NCBI GenBank assembly: GCA_035266845.1
Contig: DATFMP010000102.1
Span: 1-64,000 of the forward strand
Origin: DATFMP01 sp035266845
Lineage (GTDB): Bacteria; SAR324; JACQKK01
Reading direction: 5' to 3'
Length of the DNA stretch: 64,000 nt
The first letter of the stretch is position 1. Every line of letters starts with the position of its first letter. A program made the translations under genes and the position numbers. The notes below the pieces were generated by a model that made no database searches, had not been told where the DNA came from, and saw only the letters and a list, made by a program, of their open reading frames with translations. Shown piece after piece: positions 23,891-32,366 of this stretch.

Positions 23891-25312
23891 ATGAGCGCTT
23901 TCATGCAGACCTTACGTGGCGCGCGCCGACACCCCCGAGCCGCGCTTCCCCTCGTGTTGATGCTCCTGCTGGCGGGCTGTGCCAGCTACCGGCCGCTGCC
24001 CCTGCCCAATCAGGCGCAACTGGCGGCCGATGTGGGCGCGCTGGAGCGCACGCTGCCCGCGCCCAAGGGCGCGGCGCCGCGGGTGATCGACCCCGCCCGG
24101 GGCCTGGCCCTGGATGACGTGGCGATCCTGGCGGTGCTGAACAACCCCGCCCTCAAGGCCACCCGCGCGCGCCTGCAGGTGGCGGGCGCGCAGGTGTTCG
24201 CGGCAGGCCTGCTGCCCGACCCGCAGCTCAGTGCCAACGTGGACCATCCGGCGCCGGGCGGTGCGGGCCTGATCAACGGCGCCGGCCTGGGCCTTGGGTT
24301 GGACCTCACGCCGCTGATCACGCGCCAAGCACGTCTGGATGCCGCTCGGGCGGGGCGCCGACAGGTAAACCTGGACGTGCTGTGGGAGGAATGGCAGGTG
24401 ACCCAGCGCGCGCGCTCGCTGGCCGTGCGCGACCTGCTGGAGCAGCGGCGGCTGGGGCTGCTGCGCGAGATGGTGAGGCTGTATGAGACGCGCTATGCGG
24501 CCTCCCAGCGCGCCCTGTCCGCGGGCGACATCACGGTGGACGCCAGCGGCGCGGATCTGGTGGCACTGGCCGATGCGCAACGGCAGCTCAGTGACCTGGA
24601 GCAGACCCACGCGGAAACCGACCAAGCGCTGCACGGGCTGCTGGGTCTGGCGCCGGACGCGACGCTGCCGCTGGCCGGGCCGCTGCCGGAACCGCCGCCC
24701 TGGCCGGGTGAGGTGCGGCACGCCCTGGCGCTGCTGCCCAAGCGGCGGCCGGACCTGCTGGCGCTGCAGGCCGGCTATGCCGCGCAGGAGGCCGGCGTGC
24801 GTGCGGCCATCCTGGCGCAGTTTCCCTCGCTGAGTCTCGGCATTTCGCGCGCCCGGGACACGGCGGGGGTGTACACGAGCGGCTTCAACATTGGGCTGAA
24901 CCTGCCGCTGTTCACCGGCAACCGGGGCGCCATCCGGGCGGAACGGGCCACGCGGGCGCAACTTCGTGCAGAGTACCAGGCGCGCCTGGACGGTGCCGTC
25001 TCCGACGTGAACCGCCTGCTGCGCCTGGACGCCATCGTGCGGCGTGCACTGGAGCAGGCGGACCGGACGGTGCCTGAGCTGAAGCGGCAGGTGGATCTGG
25101 CCCGGCCCGCCTTCAATGCAGGGGACATCGACGCGCGCAGCTACCTGTCCATCGAGACCGCCTGGTATCAGAAGCGGCTGGACCGCATCGGGCTGGAGCA
25201 AAGCCTATGGGACGATCACATCGCCCTGGAGACCCTGCTGGCCCTGCCCGCCGCCGCCGTGACCGCACCGACGGACGCACGGCCTCTGTTTCCGCCGCAG
25301 GCACAGCCATGA
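23891..25312 (+). CDS. Outer-membrane efflux lipoprotein (TolC/CusC-like)
   Basis: About 473 aa. The lipoprotein signal peptide ends LVLMLLLAGC with lipidated Cys30, followed by the long helical repeats of the outer-membrane efflux protein family; duplicate motifs ALKATRARLQVAGAQVFAAG and ALQAGYAAQEAGVRAAILAQ mark the two structural halves. ATG starts at 23870, 23891 and 23903 are all in frame and none has a clear Shine-Dalgarno sequence; the middle one is used here. First gene of an RND operon, 221 bp from the divergent ABC operon. Confidence 0.9.
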   Translation: MSAFMQTLRGARRHPRAALPLVLMLLLAGCASYRPLPLPNQAQLAADVGALERTLPAPKGAAPRVIDPARGLALDDVAILAVLNNPALKATRARLQVAGAQVFAAGLLPDPQLSANVDHPAPGGAGLINGAGLGLGLDLTPLITRQARLDAARAGRRQVNLDVLWEEWQVTQRARSLAVRDLLEQRRLGLLREMVRLYETRYAASQRALSAGDITVDASGADLVALADAQRQLSDLEQTHAETDQALHGLLGLAPDATLPLAGPLPEPPPWPGEVRHALALLPKRRPDLLALQAGYAAQEAGVRAAILAQFPSLSLGISRARDTAGVYTSGFNIGLNLPLFTGNRGAIRAERATRAQLRAEYQARLDGAVSDVNRLLRLDAIVRRALEQADRTVPELKRQVDLARPAFNAGDIDARSYLSIETAWYQKRLDRIGLEQSLWDDHIALETLLALPAAAVTAPTDARPLFPPQAQP

Positions 25313-25409
25313 GCGCCGCGTGTGACCGCACCGGTCGGCCGGTCGACCTCCATACCCGTTCACGCGGCCGCGCAGGCGGTGCGCTACCACACCTCCCCGG
25401 GAACGCACG

Positions 25410-26456
25410 ATGAAACGATGCCTCCTGCTATCGATCCTGCTGTTGCTGGCCTTGCCGCTGCCGCCGGGCGCTCTCGCCGCCGAAGCCGCCGTGGGCCCTA
25501 GCGTGCTGATCCGTACCAGCGCCGTCACCGAACGCACGGTGGCCGAGACCGTGACCGCGTTCGGCACAATCCAGCCCGACCCCGACCGCATGCTCAGCCT
25601 TTCCGTGCCCCACGGCGGGCTGGTGAACCGCGTGTGGGTGCGGGTCGGCCAGCGCATCGGGCGCGGCGCCCGCTTGGCGGAGTTGATCGCCAACCCGACG
25701 GACCGCATGCAGTTTCTGCAAGCGCAGAGCGCCGTGGAGTTCGCCCAACGTGAGCTGCAGCGCCAGCAGCGCCTGTTCTCCGAGCACTTGGCCACGCGGG
25801 CTCAGGTGGCGACCGCGCAGAAGGACCTGCGGGACGCACAGGCCACGCTGGATTCGCTGCGCTCCCAGGGAAAGGGGCAGGCCTCGCTGATCCTGCGCAC
25901 CCCCATGGACGGCATCGTGACGCGCATCGACGTGCAGGCCGGGCAGCGTGTGGGCACCGGCAGCGCCGCGGTGCTGATCGCCGCGGAGGACAAGCTGGTG
26001 GCGGTGCTGGGCGTGGAGCCGGAGAATGTGTCCATCATCGATGCCGGTGTGCCGGTGCGGCTGACATCCGTTTTTCAGCCGCAGTTCCATCTGGAAGCGA
26101 AGGTGCGGGAGGTGCACGCCATGATCGACCCCGCCACGCAACTGGTCGACGTGCTGGTGCCTCTGCCCGCGGACAAGTTGGATCACCTGGTGCTGGGCAG
26201 CCACATCGAGGGTCACATCCGGCTGCACTCACATCATGGGCTGACCGTGCCCCGCCGGTCCGTGCTGCGGGACGGCAAAGGCGCGTATGTGTTCCAGGTA
26301 ACCAGTGGAAAGGCCCGGCGCGTGGACGTGCAGGCCCTGCTCACGGGGGACGACTGGGTTGAGGTGCGCGGGCCGCTCAAGGTAGGCGACCGCATTGTGA
26401 CGAGCGGCAACTACGAGTTGCAGGACGGCATGGCCGTGCGGGAGGAAGCGCGATGA
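25410..26456 (+). CDS. RND efflux periplasmic adaptor subunit
   Basis: 348 aa. Signal peptide MKRCLLLSILLLLALPLPPG, then ALAA. Membrane-fusion-protein architecture: lipoyl half LSLSVPHGGLVNRVWVRVGQ, an alpha-helical hairpin (about 90-140), second lipoyl half TPMDGIVTRIDVQAGQRVG, and a beta-barrel/membrane-proximal part ending VGDRIVTSGNYELQDG. Joins the inner-membrane pump to the outer-membrane factor. Its stop overlaps the pump gene by 4 bp. Confidence 0.93.
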   Translation: MKRCLLLSILLLLALPLPPGALAAEAAVGPSVLIRTSAVTERTVAETVTAFGTIQPDPDRMLSLSVPHGGLVNRVWVRVGQRIGRGARLAELIANPTDRMQFLQAQSAVEFAQRELQRQQRLFSEHLATRAQVATAQKDLRDAQATLDSLRSQGKGQASLILRTPMDGIVTRIDVQAGQRVGTGSAAVLIAAEDKLVAVLGVEPENVSIIDAGVPVRLTSVFQPQFHLEAKVREVHAMIDPATQLVDVLVPLPADKLDHLVLGSHIEGHIRLHSHHGLTVPRRSVLRDGKGAYVFQVTSGKARRVDVQALLTGDDWVEVRGPLKVGDRIVTSGNYELQDGMAVREEAR

Positions 26457-29400
26457 ACATGGCGCACTGGGCCGCCCGGCACCGCCGCTCGATCCTGTTC
26501 CTCGTCTCCGTGCTGGCCCTGGGGGGCTTGGCGGCGGGCTTCCGCCTGCCGGTGGCGTTGTTCCCGCGGGTGGACTTTCCCCGTGTGGTGGTGGCGCTGG
26601 ACGCGGGAGACCGGCCCGCACAACAGATGGAGATCGCGGTGACGCGCTTGGTGGAGCAGGCCGTGCGCTCCGTGCCCGGCGTGGTGGGATTGCGCTCCAC
26701 CACCAGCCGCGGCAGCGCGGAGATCTCCATCAACTTCGCGTGGGGCACGGACATGGTGGCGGCCACGCTGCAGGTGGAATCGGCCGTGAACCAGGTGGCG
26801 CCCAGCCTGCCGGCGGGCACGAGCTTCAGCGCACGGCGCATGGATCCCACCGTATTCCCCGTGGCGGCCTACAGCCTCACGTCGGATGCGCAGTCACTGG
26901 TGCAACTGCGCGACCTGGCCAAGTATCAGCTCGTGCCCCTGCTCTCGTCCATCAACGGTGTAGCCCGCGTGGACGTGGTAGGGGGCAAGCGCGCCGAATA
27001 TCGCGTGGAGGTGGATCCACGAAAGTTGGCGGCCTACGGCCTCACCTACGCAGACGTTGCAGGTGCACTCTCCGCCAACAACGTGCTGCAGGCGGCGGGG
27101 CGGCTGGAGGATCACTACAAGCTGTACCTGCTGCTGTCCGATACGCGCATCCGCTCTCTGGCGGACATCGAAAATACGGTGCTGCGCAGTGGGCAGGACG
27201 GGCTGGTGCGCCTGAGCGACATCGCGCGGGTCTATGCCACCACTGCGCCGCAGGTGGAGCGCGTCACGGCGGACGGGCACGACGCGGTGCTGTTCCAGGT
27301 ATACCAGCAGCCGGGCGGCAACACGGTGCAGATCGTCAAGCGCGTGAAGCAGCGCCTGGCTGCCTTCCACGACAAGATTCCGCCGGATGTGCACGTGGCC
27401 AACTGGTACGACCAGAGCCAGCTCATTACCGCCTCGGCCAGGAGCGTGCGGGATGCTATCGCCATCGGCGTGGTGCTGGCGGCGCTGATCCTGTTCCTGT
27501 TCCTGTGGAACGTGCGCATCACGTTGATCGCGATCCTCATCGTGCCCGCAGCGTTGGCCACGACCGTGGTGCTGCTCTACGAGTCGGGCATGAGCTTCAA
27601 CATCATGACCCTGGGGGGCATGGCCGCGGCCGTCGGATTGATCGTGGACGATGCCATCGTGATGGTGGAGCACATTGTGCGTCGGCTGCGCGAGCGTGGC
27701 GGTCAGGCTCACCTCACCATCCGCGATGCCGCAATTGAGTTCACGCACCCGCTGGCCGGCTCCTCGGCCGCGACCATCGTCATCTTCGCGCCGCTGGCCG
27801 TCCTGAGCGGCGTGACGGGTGCATTCTTCAAGGCCCTCTCGCTGACGGTGGCGAGCAGTCTGTTTATCTCGTTCCTGCTGGCGTGGCTGGCTGTGCCGCT
27901 GCTGGCCGAGCACCTGCTGCGCGAGCACGACGCGGAGGCGGAGGACATGGGCGCCTTCTTCCGCGCCATCCAGCGGTACTACGGCAATCTCATGCAGGGC
28001 CTCATGCAGCAGCCCTGGCTGCTGCTGGCGGGTCTGTTGCCGCTGCTGGCGCTGGGGGCCCTGGGCTATACGCGGGTCGGTTCCGGCTTCATGCCGCACA
28101 TGGATGAGGGCGGCTTCATCCTGGACTATCGTGCGCCTCCGGGCACCTCGCTCACGGAGACCGACCGCCTGCTGCGGCAGGTGGAGGCGATCCTGCAGGC
28201 TAACCCGGCCGTGGGCACGTACTCCCGCCGCACGGGCACGCAGCTCGGTGGCGGGCTGACCGAGGCCAACGAGGGCGACTTCTTCGTGCGGCTCAAGCCC
28301 TTTCCTCGGCCACCGATCGACACCGTGATGGATCAGGTGCGCGCGCAGGTGGAGCAAAAGGTGCCGGGTCTGGATATTGAAATGGCGCTGTTGATGGAGG
28401 ACCTCATCGGCGACCTGACAGCCGTGCCGCAGCCCATTGAGATCAAGCTCTTCGGCGACCGGCCGGACGAGCTGCTGGCGACCGCGCCAAAGGTGGCCCA
28501 GGCAATCGCAGGCATCCCCGGGGTGGTGGACGTGAACGACGGCGTGGTCATCGCCGGCGACGCCGTTACCATTGCTGTGAGCCGTGACAAGGCCGCGCTG
28601 GAGGGCATCGACCCGGACGGCGTGACGCGTCAGCTCCAAGCGTGGTTCGCGGGACTGGTCACCACCGAAGTGCAGCGCGGCGTGAAGCTCGTGGGGGTGC
28701 ACGTGTGGGTGCCCGCCTCCATGCGGCACACGACGGACCAGATCGCCGGCATCCGCCTGCGCGCGGCGGATGGGCACCTGGTGCCGCTGAAGCGGATCGC
28801 TACGGTGGCCCTGCATACCGGCCAGCCGCAAATTACCCGCGATGACCTGAAGCGCATGGTGGCTGTCACGGGCCGCATCAGCGGGCGTGACCTGGGCTCG
28901 ACCATCCAGGCCGTGCGCCAGGTGCTAGCGCGGCCCGGCCTGCTGCCCGCGGACATGTACTACACGCTGGGCGGCCTTTACCGGCAGCAGCAGATCGCGT
29001 TCCACGGGCTGATGGCGGTCTTCATCGCCGCGGTGGCGCTGGTGTTCCTGCTGCTGCTGTTCCTCTACGAGAGCTTTCGGACTGCGCTCTCCATTCTGGT
29101 CACGCCGCTACTGGCCACCAGCGCGGTGTTCATCGGGCTGTGGCTCACGCACACTGAACTGAACATCACGGCAATCATGGGCATGACCATGATCGTGGGC
29201 ATCGTCACCGAGGTGTCCATCTTCTACTTCTCCGAACTGCGGGAGTTGGGCCGTCAGGGCCTTACGGGTCGCGAGGCCCTGATCACTGCTGGACGCAACC
29301 GCATGCGGCCCATCACCATGACCACGCTGGCGATGATCCTGGCCCTGCTGCCGCTGGCTTTTGCTCTGGGCCAGGGCTCGGCCATGCAGCAGCCGCTGGC

Positions 29401-29491
29401 CATCGCCATCATCTCCGGCTTGCTGGTGCAGCTACCACTGGTGCTTATCGCAATGCCCGTGCTCTATGGGGTGCTGCAGCGACATGGGTGA
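26453..29491 (+). CDS. RND efflux pump, inner-membrane permease
   Basis: 1012 aa, the standard RND size, with twelve expected membrane helices in two halves. Helix 4 carries VGLIVDDAIVMVEHIVRR with the paired Asp residues of the proton relay; two large periplasmic loops follow helices 1 and 7 (starts PVALFPRVDFPRVVVALDAG and YTRVGSGFMPHMDEGG). The DD pair points to the multidrug (HAE) or general efflux type rather than CzcA, which usually has a single Asp there. Substrate cannot be read from sequence; the neighbouring kinase and exporter suggest envelope stress. Confidence 0.92.
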   Translation: MNMAHWAARHRRSILFLVSVLALGGLAAGFRLPVALFPRVDFPRVVVALDAGDRPAQQMEIAVTRLVEQAVRSVPGVVGLRSTTSRGSAEISINFAWGTDMVAATLQVESAVNQVAPSLPAGTSFSARRMDPTVFPVAAYSLTSDAQSLVQLRDLAKYQLVPLLSSINGVARVDVVGGKRAEYRVEVDPRKLAAYGLTYADVAGALSANNVLQAAGRLEDHYKLYLLLSDTRIRSLADIENTVLRSGQDGLVRLSDIARVYATTAPQVERVTADGHDAVLFQVYQQPGGNTVQIVKRVKQRLAAFHDKIPPDVHVANWYDQSQLITASARSVRDAIAIGVVLAALILFLFLWNVRITLIAILIVPAALATTVVLLYESGMSFNIMTLGGMAAAVGLIVDDAIVMVEHIVRRLRERGGQAHLTIRDAAIEFTHPLAGSSAATIVIFAPLAVLSGVTGAFFKALSLTVASSLFISFLLAWLAVPLLAEHLLREHDAEAEDMGAFFRAIQRYYGNLMQGLMQQPWLLLAGLLPLLALGALGYTRVGSGFMPHMDEGGFILDYRAPPGTSLTETDRLLRQVEAILQANPAVGTYSRRTGTQLGGGLTEANEGDFFVRLKPFPRPPIDTVMDQVRAQVEQKVPGLDIEMALLMEDLIGDLTAVPQPIEIKLFGDRPDELLATAPKVAQAIAGIPGVVDVNDGVVIAGDAVTIAVSRDKAALEGIDPDGVTRQLQAWFAGLVTTEVQRGVKLVGVHVWVPASMRHTTDQIAGIRLRAADGHLVPLKRIATVALHTGQPQITRDDLKRMVAVTGRISGRDLGSTIQAVRQVLARPGLLPADMYYTLGGLYRQQQIAFHGLMAVFIAAVALVFLLLLFLYESFRTALSILVTPLLATSAVFIGLWLTHTELNITAIMGMTMIVGIVTEVSIFYFSELRELGRQGLTGREALITAGRNRMRPITMTTLAMILALLPLAFALGQGSAMQQPLAIAIISGLLVQLPLVLIAMPVLYGVLQRHG

Positions 29492-29992
29492 ATGCCCCAG
29501 TAATGGCTCAGGTCATGGCTCGGAGTCTTAGTGCTTGGCTGGGCGCCATGTGCCTGGCCGTATCGGCCAGCACGTAGACTGGCGGAAATCCCGGGCAATT
29601 TTCCCCAACATTGTGCGCACAAGAGATCATGCCCGGGGGCTGTGCTGCGGGCCACGCCCAGCATGGTCACGCCCTCCGGCGTGGCGGGCGTGCAATTCAT
29701 GGACGAGGCCAGTGCCATCAACCGGCAGGTGTGCGTGCTCAAGGCCCAGGGCGTGCGCGCGATCGTGGCTGTGATCCATCAAGGCACCCTGCAGATTCCC
29801 TTCGAGGGCGCCACGCCGGACATATCCACATCCCCACAGGGAGCCCAGCTCCCCTGGACCCTGCTTGCGGACGAGACCGCGCCAGCCTTGGTCAGGATGC
29901 GTATTGGGGTGTGGGGGCCCTCGGCCCCCGCATTGAAATTCTTGTGGTCTTCAGGCGACCCAACCGCTTGAAGACCTATTGCGAAACTAAAC
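29492..29992. other. Intergenic region with gene remnant and GC hairpin
   Basis: 501 bp between the RND operon and the convergent hydrolase gene. It contains the 5'-nucleotidase remnant (29651-29809) and a stem GGGGGCC / GGCCCCC at 29913-29929. No intact gene seen. Confidence 0.6.
29651..29809 (+). pseudogene. 5'-nucleotidase / metallophosphatase remnant
   Basis: About 53 codons reading ATPSMVTPSGVAGVQFMDEA, SAINRQVCVLKAQGVRAIVA and VIHQG, which closely follow the segment of secreted 5'-nucleotidases (calcineurin-like phosphoesterases) just before the metal-binding His of the HxGG motif. The rest of the ~550-aa protein is missing on both sides and the GG after His-Gln is already lost. An internal fragment left by deletion. 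Confidence 0.6.
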
Positions 29993-30970
29993 CTAATCCG
30001 CGGCCAGATTGACGAGGCGGCCCAGGCGCACGGCGGAGAGGCCGGGCATGAGCTGGCGGCCGGGCATGACCAGCACACAGTTGTCGAAGGGCGTGCGGAT
30101 TTCCTCGTCGCCATCGTAGCCGATGACGGTATCCGCCTCGGCGATCACCTCCATCCCCAGATACTCCTCCACGAAGCGGAACTGATCGGTCTTGATGGTG
30201 ATGGGGCCGCTGACCTCGATCAGCAGTTGCGGGGGCGCGGGATCGGCCACCCGCAGGCGCTCGGCCGCCCAGTCCGCATCCACCACACCCGTGTGACGCA
30301 GGAAGCGCAGCGCCGTCTCGGTGGCCACGGTCACGCTCTGCTGCTCCCAGTGCTGGCCACACTCCACCAGCATGGCAGCCTTGGGGCTGAGGGGGTCGTC
30401 GAAGGCGCCGTAGTCGCGCATGCGTTTGCCGGCCGCGTGTCCCCAGTCGCGCACCAGGTGCTGCGGGTAACCCAGGCCGCGGCCCAGGGCCACGCCCTTG
30501 TCCTGCATCCCGCACATCAGCAGCGGCGGCGAGGGCAGGTGCATGGAGTGGATGTCGAGCTGGAAGTCCAGCTCGCGCACCAGCGGCAGGAAGCTGCGCG
30601 CGCGCTTCAGCTCGCGGCTATTGCGCGAGGAGCCCATCACCTCGTCCGTCCACAGGCGGTTGAAGTCCTCGTCCACGTAGCGCGAGGCGAAGGGATCGGC
30701 CGGCCGGAAGCTGAGAAAGGCCTCCACGTTGGCAAAGCTGAGCGTGAGCTTGCCCCGCCGGGGCCGCACATCCTGGCGGAACAAGTAGTCCAGCGCGTGC
30801 GCTCCGCAGATCTCGTTCCCGTGCGTAAGCGCATTGATCATCACGTGCGGACCCGGCACGCCGCTGTCCAACGTGGTCACGTAGTCGATGCCCGTGTTGC
30901 CCCTGCGGTACGGGGAGATATCCGGCGGCAGCACTTCCAGCTTGGGCACGAACGAGTCGCGGACGGTCAT
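29993..30970 (-). CDS. Succinylglutamate desuccinylase/aspartoacylase-family hydrolase
   Basis: 325 aa, a zinc carboxypeptidase (M14-like) fold. Zinc ligands are expected in NALTHGNEICG (HxxE) and in QLDIHSMH, with the YVDEDFNRLW segment conserved in AstE/AspA relatives. The C-terminal ~90 residues form the beta-rich domain of the family. ATG 30970 has AGGGAG upstream; the frame extends to 31039 without support. Removes an N-acyl group from an amino acid; specificity is not readable. It is divergent to an N-formylglutamate-amidohydrolase-like gene. Confidence 0.88.
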   Translation of the reverse strand: MTVRDSFVPKLEVLPPDISPYRRGNTGIDYVTTLDSGVPGPHVMINALTHGNEICGAHALDYLFRQDVRPRRGKLTLSFANVEAFLSFRPADPFASRYVDEDFNRLWTDEVMGSSRNSRELKRARSFLPLVRELDFQLDIHSMHLPSPPLLMCGMQDKGVALGRGLGYPQHLVRDWGHAAGKRMRDYGAFDDPLSPKAAMLVECGQHWEQQSVTVATETALRFLRHTGVVDADWAAERLRVADPAPPQLLIEVSGPITIKTDQFRFVEEYLGMEVIAEADTVIGYDGDEEIRTPFDNCVLVMPGRQLMPGLSAVRLGRLVNLAAD

Positions 30971-31235
30971 GCGTGCATCTCCCTGCAAACGCGGTGCGGT
31001 GGAGTGGGGCAGCGCCGGCGCGTGGGCGCGGGCTTTCAATGCGATAATTTAATCGGCCCAGCGCACCCTGGCAAGCACGCGCGAGCTCGCCGAGGCCCGT
31101 CTCGCACCGGGCGGGGGCGCCGCTCGGCCGGGCGGTGGGCTGCCTGGCGTGGCGCGGCGAGTTGACATGCCGGGTGGCGTGGGGCAGGTTCAACGCACCC
31201 AATTCTCGTTGTCCTGCCCTGCCGATCGCAGCCGC

Positions 31236-32129
31236 ATGCACCCGCCCGTGCACCACATCCCCGGCGTGCTGGCGCGCCACGACCCCGACACCGATGCCGT
31301 GCCGGTGGTGTTCGACTCGCCCCACAGCGGGGCGGAGTATCCCGCCGACTTCGGCCATGCCGTGGAACTGCACGCCCTGCGCGCCGCCGAGGATATGTAC
31401 GTGGACGAGCTGTTCGGCGCCGCGCCCCGCCATGGCGCCGCGCTGCTGCGCGCGCTCTTCCCGCGCAGCTACATCGACGTGAACCGCAATCCGGTGGACC
31501 TGGACCCCGCCACGCTGGAGGGCGAGTGGCCGGGCGACGTGCGGCCCAGCGGCAAAACCCGCGTGGGCAAGGGGCTCATCCGCACGCGAGCCCAGGGGGT
31601 GCCCATCTACGATCGGCGGCTGGGGGTGGACGAGGTGCAAGCGCGTTTGGAGCGCTACTACCACCCCTACCACGACGCCCTGCACGACCTGATCGCCACC
31701 ACCCGCGCCCAGCACGGCACCGTGTGGCACATCAACTGCCACTCCTGGACGCCACCGGAGACGGGGCGGGACGGCCGCCCAGTCAACCACGTGGACATGT
31801 GCCTCGGCAATCGCGACGGCACCACCTGCGGCGCAGCCTTCACGGACTACGTGGCGGAACTGCTGCGGAAGATGGGCTACGAGGTGCGCGTGAACCGGCC
31901 CTTCCGCGGCATGGAGGTCATCAAGCGCCACGGGCGACCGGACGAAGGCCAGCACAGCCTGCAGATCGAGATCAACCGGAACCTCTACATGCACCCGCGC
32001 GGCCTCCACAAGCTGGAAGGGTTCGCCGTGCTCCAGGGCAACTTGAACCGCCTCATCGCCGCCGTCTGCGACTACGCCCGCGAGGCGCAGGCGCAAGCTG
32101 TGCCCGAGCCCACACCGCGGGTGCCGTAA
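31236..32129 (+). CDS. N-formylglutamate amidohydrolase-family protein
   Basis: 297 aa. Family motifs: VVFDSPHSGAEYPADF near the N-terminus, RSYIDVNRNPVDLDP, TVWHINCHSWTP with likely metal-binding His, and the C-terminal LQIEINRNLYMHP. HutG-type enzymes hydrolyse N-formyl-L-glutamate at the end of histidine degradation. There are no other hut genes here, so another N-acyl amino acid may be the substrate. ATG 31236 is chosen because homology begins just after it; no strong Shine-Dalgarno. Divergent from the desuccinylase-like gene. Confidence 0.87.
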   Translation: MHPPVHHIPGVLARHDPDTDAVPVVFDSPHSGAEYPADFGHAVELHALRAAEDMYVDELFGAAPRHGAALLRALFPRSYIDVNRNPVDLDPATLEGEWPGDVRPSGKTRVGKGLIRTRAQGVPIYDRRLGVDEVQARLERYYHPYHDALHDLIATTRAQHGTVWHINCHSWTPPETGRDGRPVNHVDMCLGNRDGTTCGAAFTDYVAELLRKMGYEVRVNRPFRGMEVIKRHGRPDEGQHSLQIEINRNLYMHPRGLHKLEGFAVLQGNLNRLIAAVCDYAREAQAQAVPEPTPRVP

Positions 32130-32241
32130 CGGCCGAAGGGGTTGCCAAGGACGGTGGTGGGTGGAGCAAGGCCGTGTCTTGGATGGGCTGCGTGGCATCT
32201 ATCTGCCAGCACCGGTCATTCCAGGGCTCGCCTTGTGGGCC

Positions 32242-32296
32242 GAGGAATCTGCTTGGTCGCCGCAACAGCAGATTTCTCGCTGCGCTCGAAATGACA
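32242..32296 (+). repeat. Dispersed AGCAGATT repeat, copy A (hairpin form)
   Basis: GAGGAATCTGCT (32242-32253) faces AGCAGATTTCTC (32267-32278) with one mismatch, followed by GCTGCGCTCGAAATGACA. The right half recurs at 41861 and 52650. This is a short interspersed repeat known from many bacterial genomes that reads as RFLAALEMT in one frame. Confidence 0.8.
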
Positions 32297-32317
32297 CCAG
32301 CGCGCTGCGACGCTGCA

Positions 32318-32348
32318 CCTGCCCCGGGTGCAGCGCACCCGGGGCAGG
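32318..32348 (-). terminator. Perfect 14-bp GC stem after ilvD
   Basis: CCTGCCCCGGGTGC / GCACCCGGGGCAGG with a 3-nt loop, 18 bp beyond the ilvD stop. Strong stem without a T-run; may act as a terminator for ilvD and, from the other side, for the amidohydrolase gene. Confidence 0.5.
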
Positions 32349-32366
32349 GCGGCAGCATGCCTCCTT

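Noticed and set aside
26894..28831. 645-codon minus-strand frame
   Set aside because: Antisense shadow of the RND pump gene; the plus-strand protein has full family motifs.
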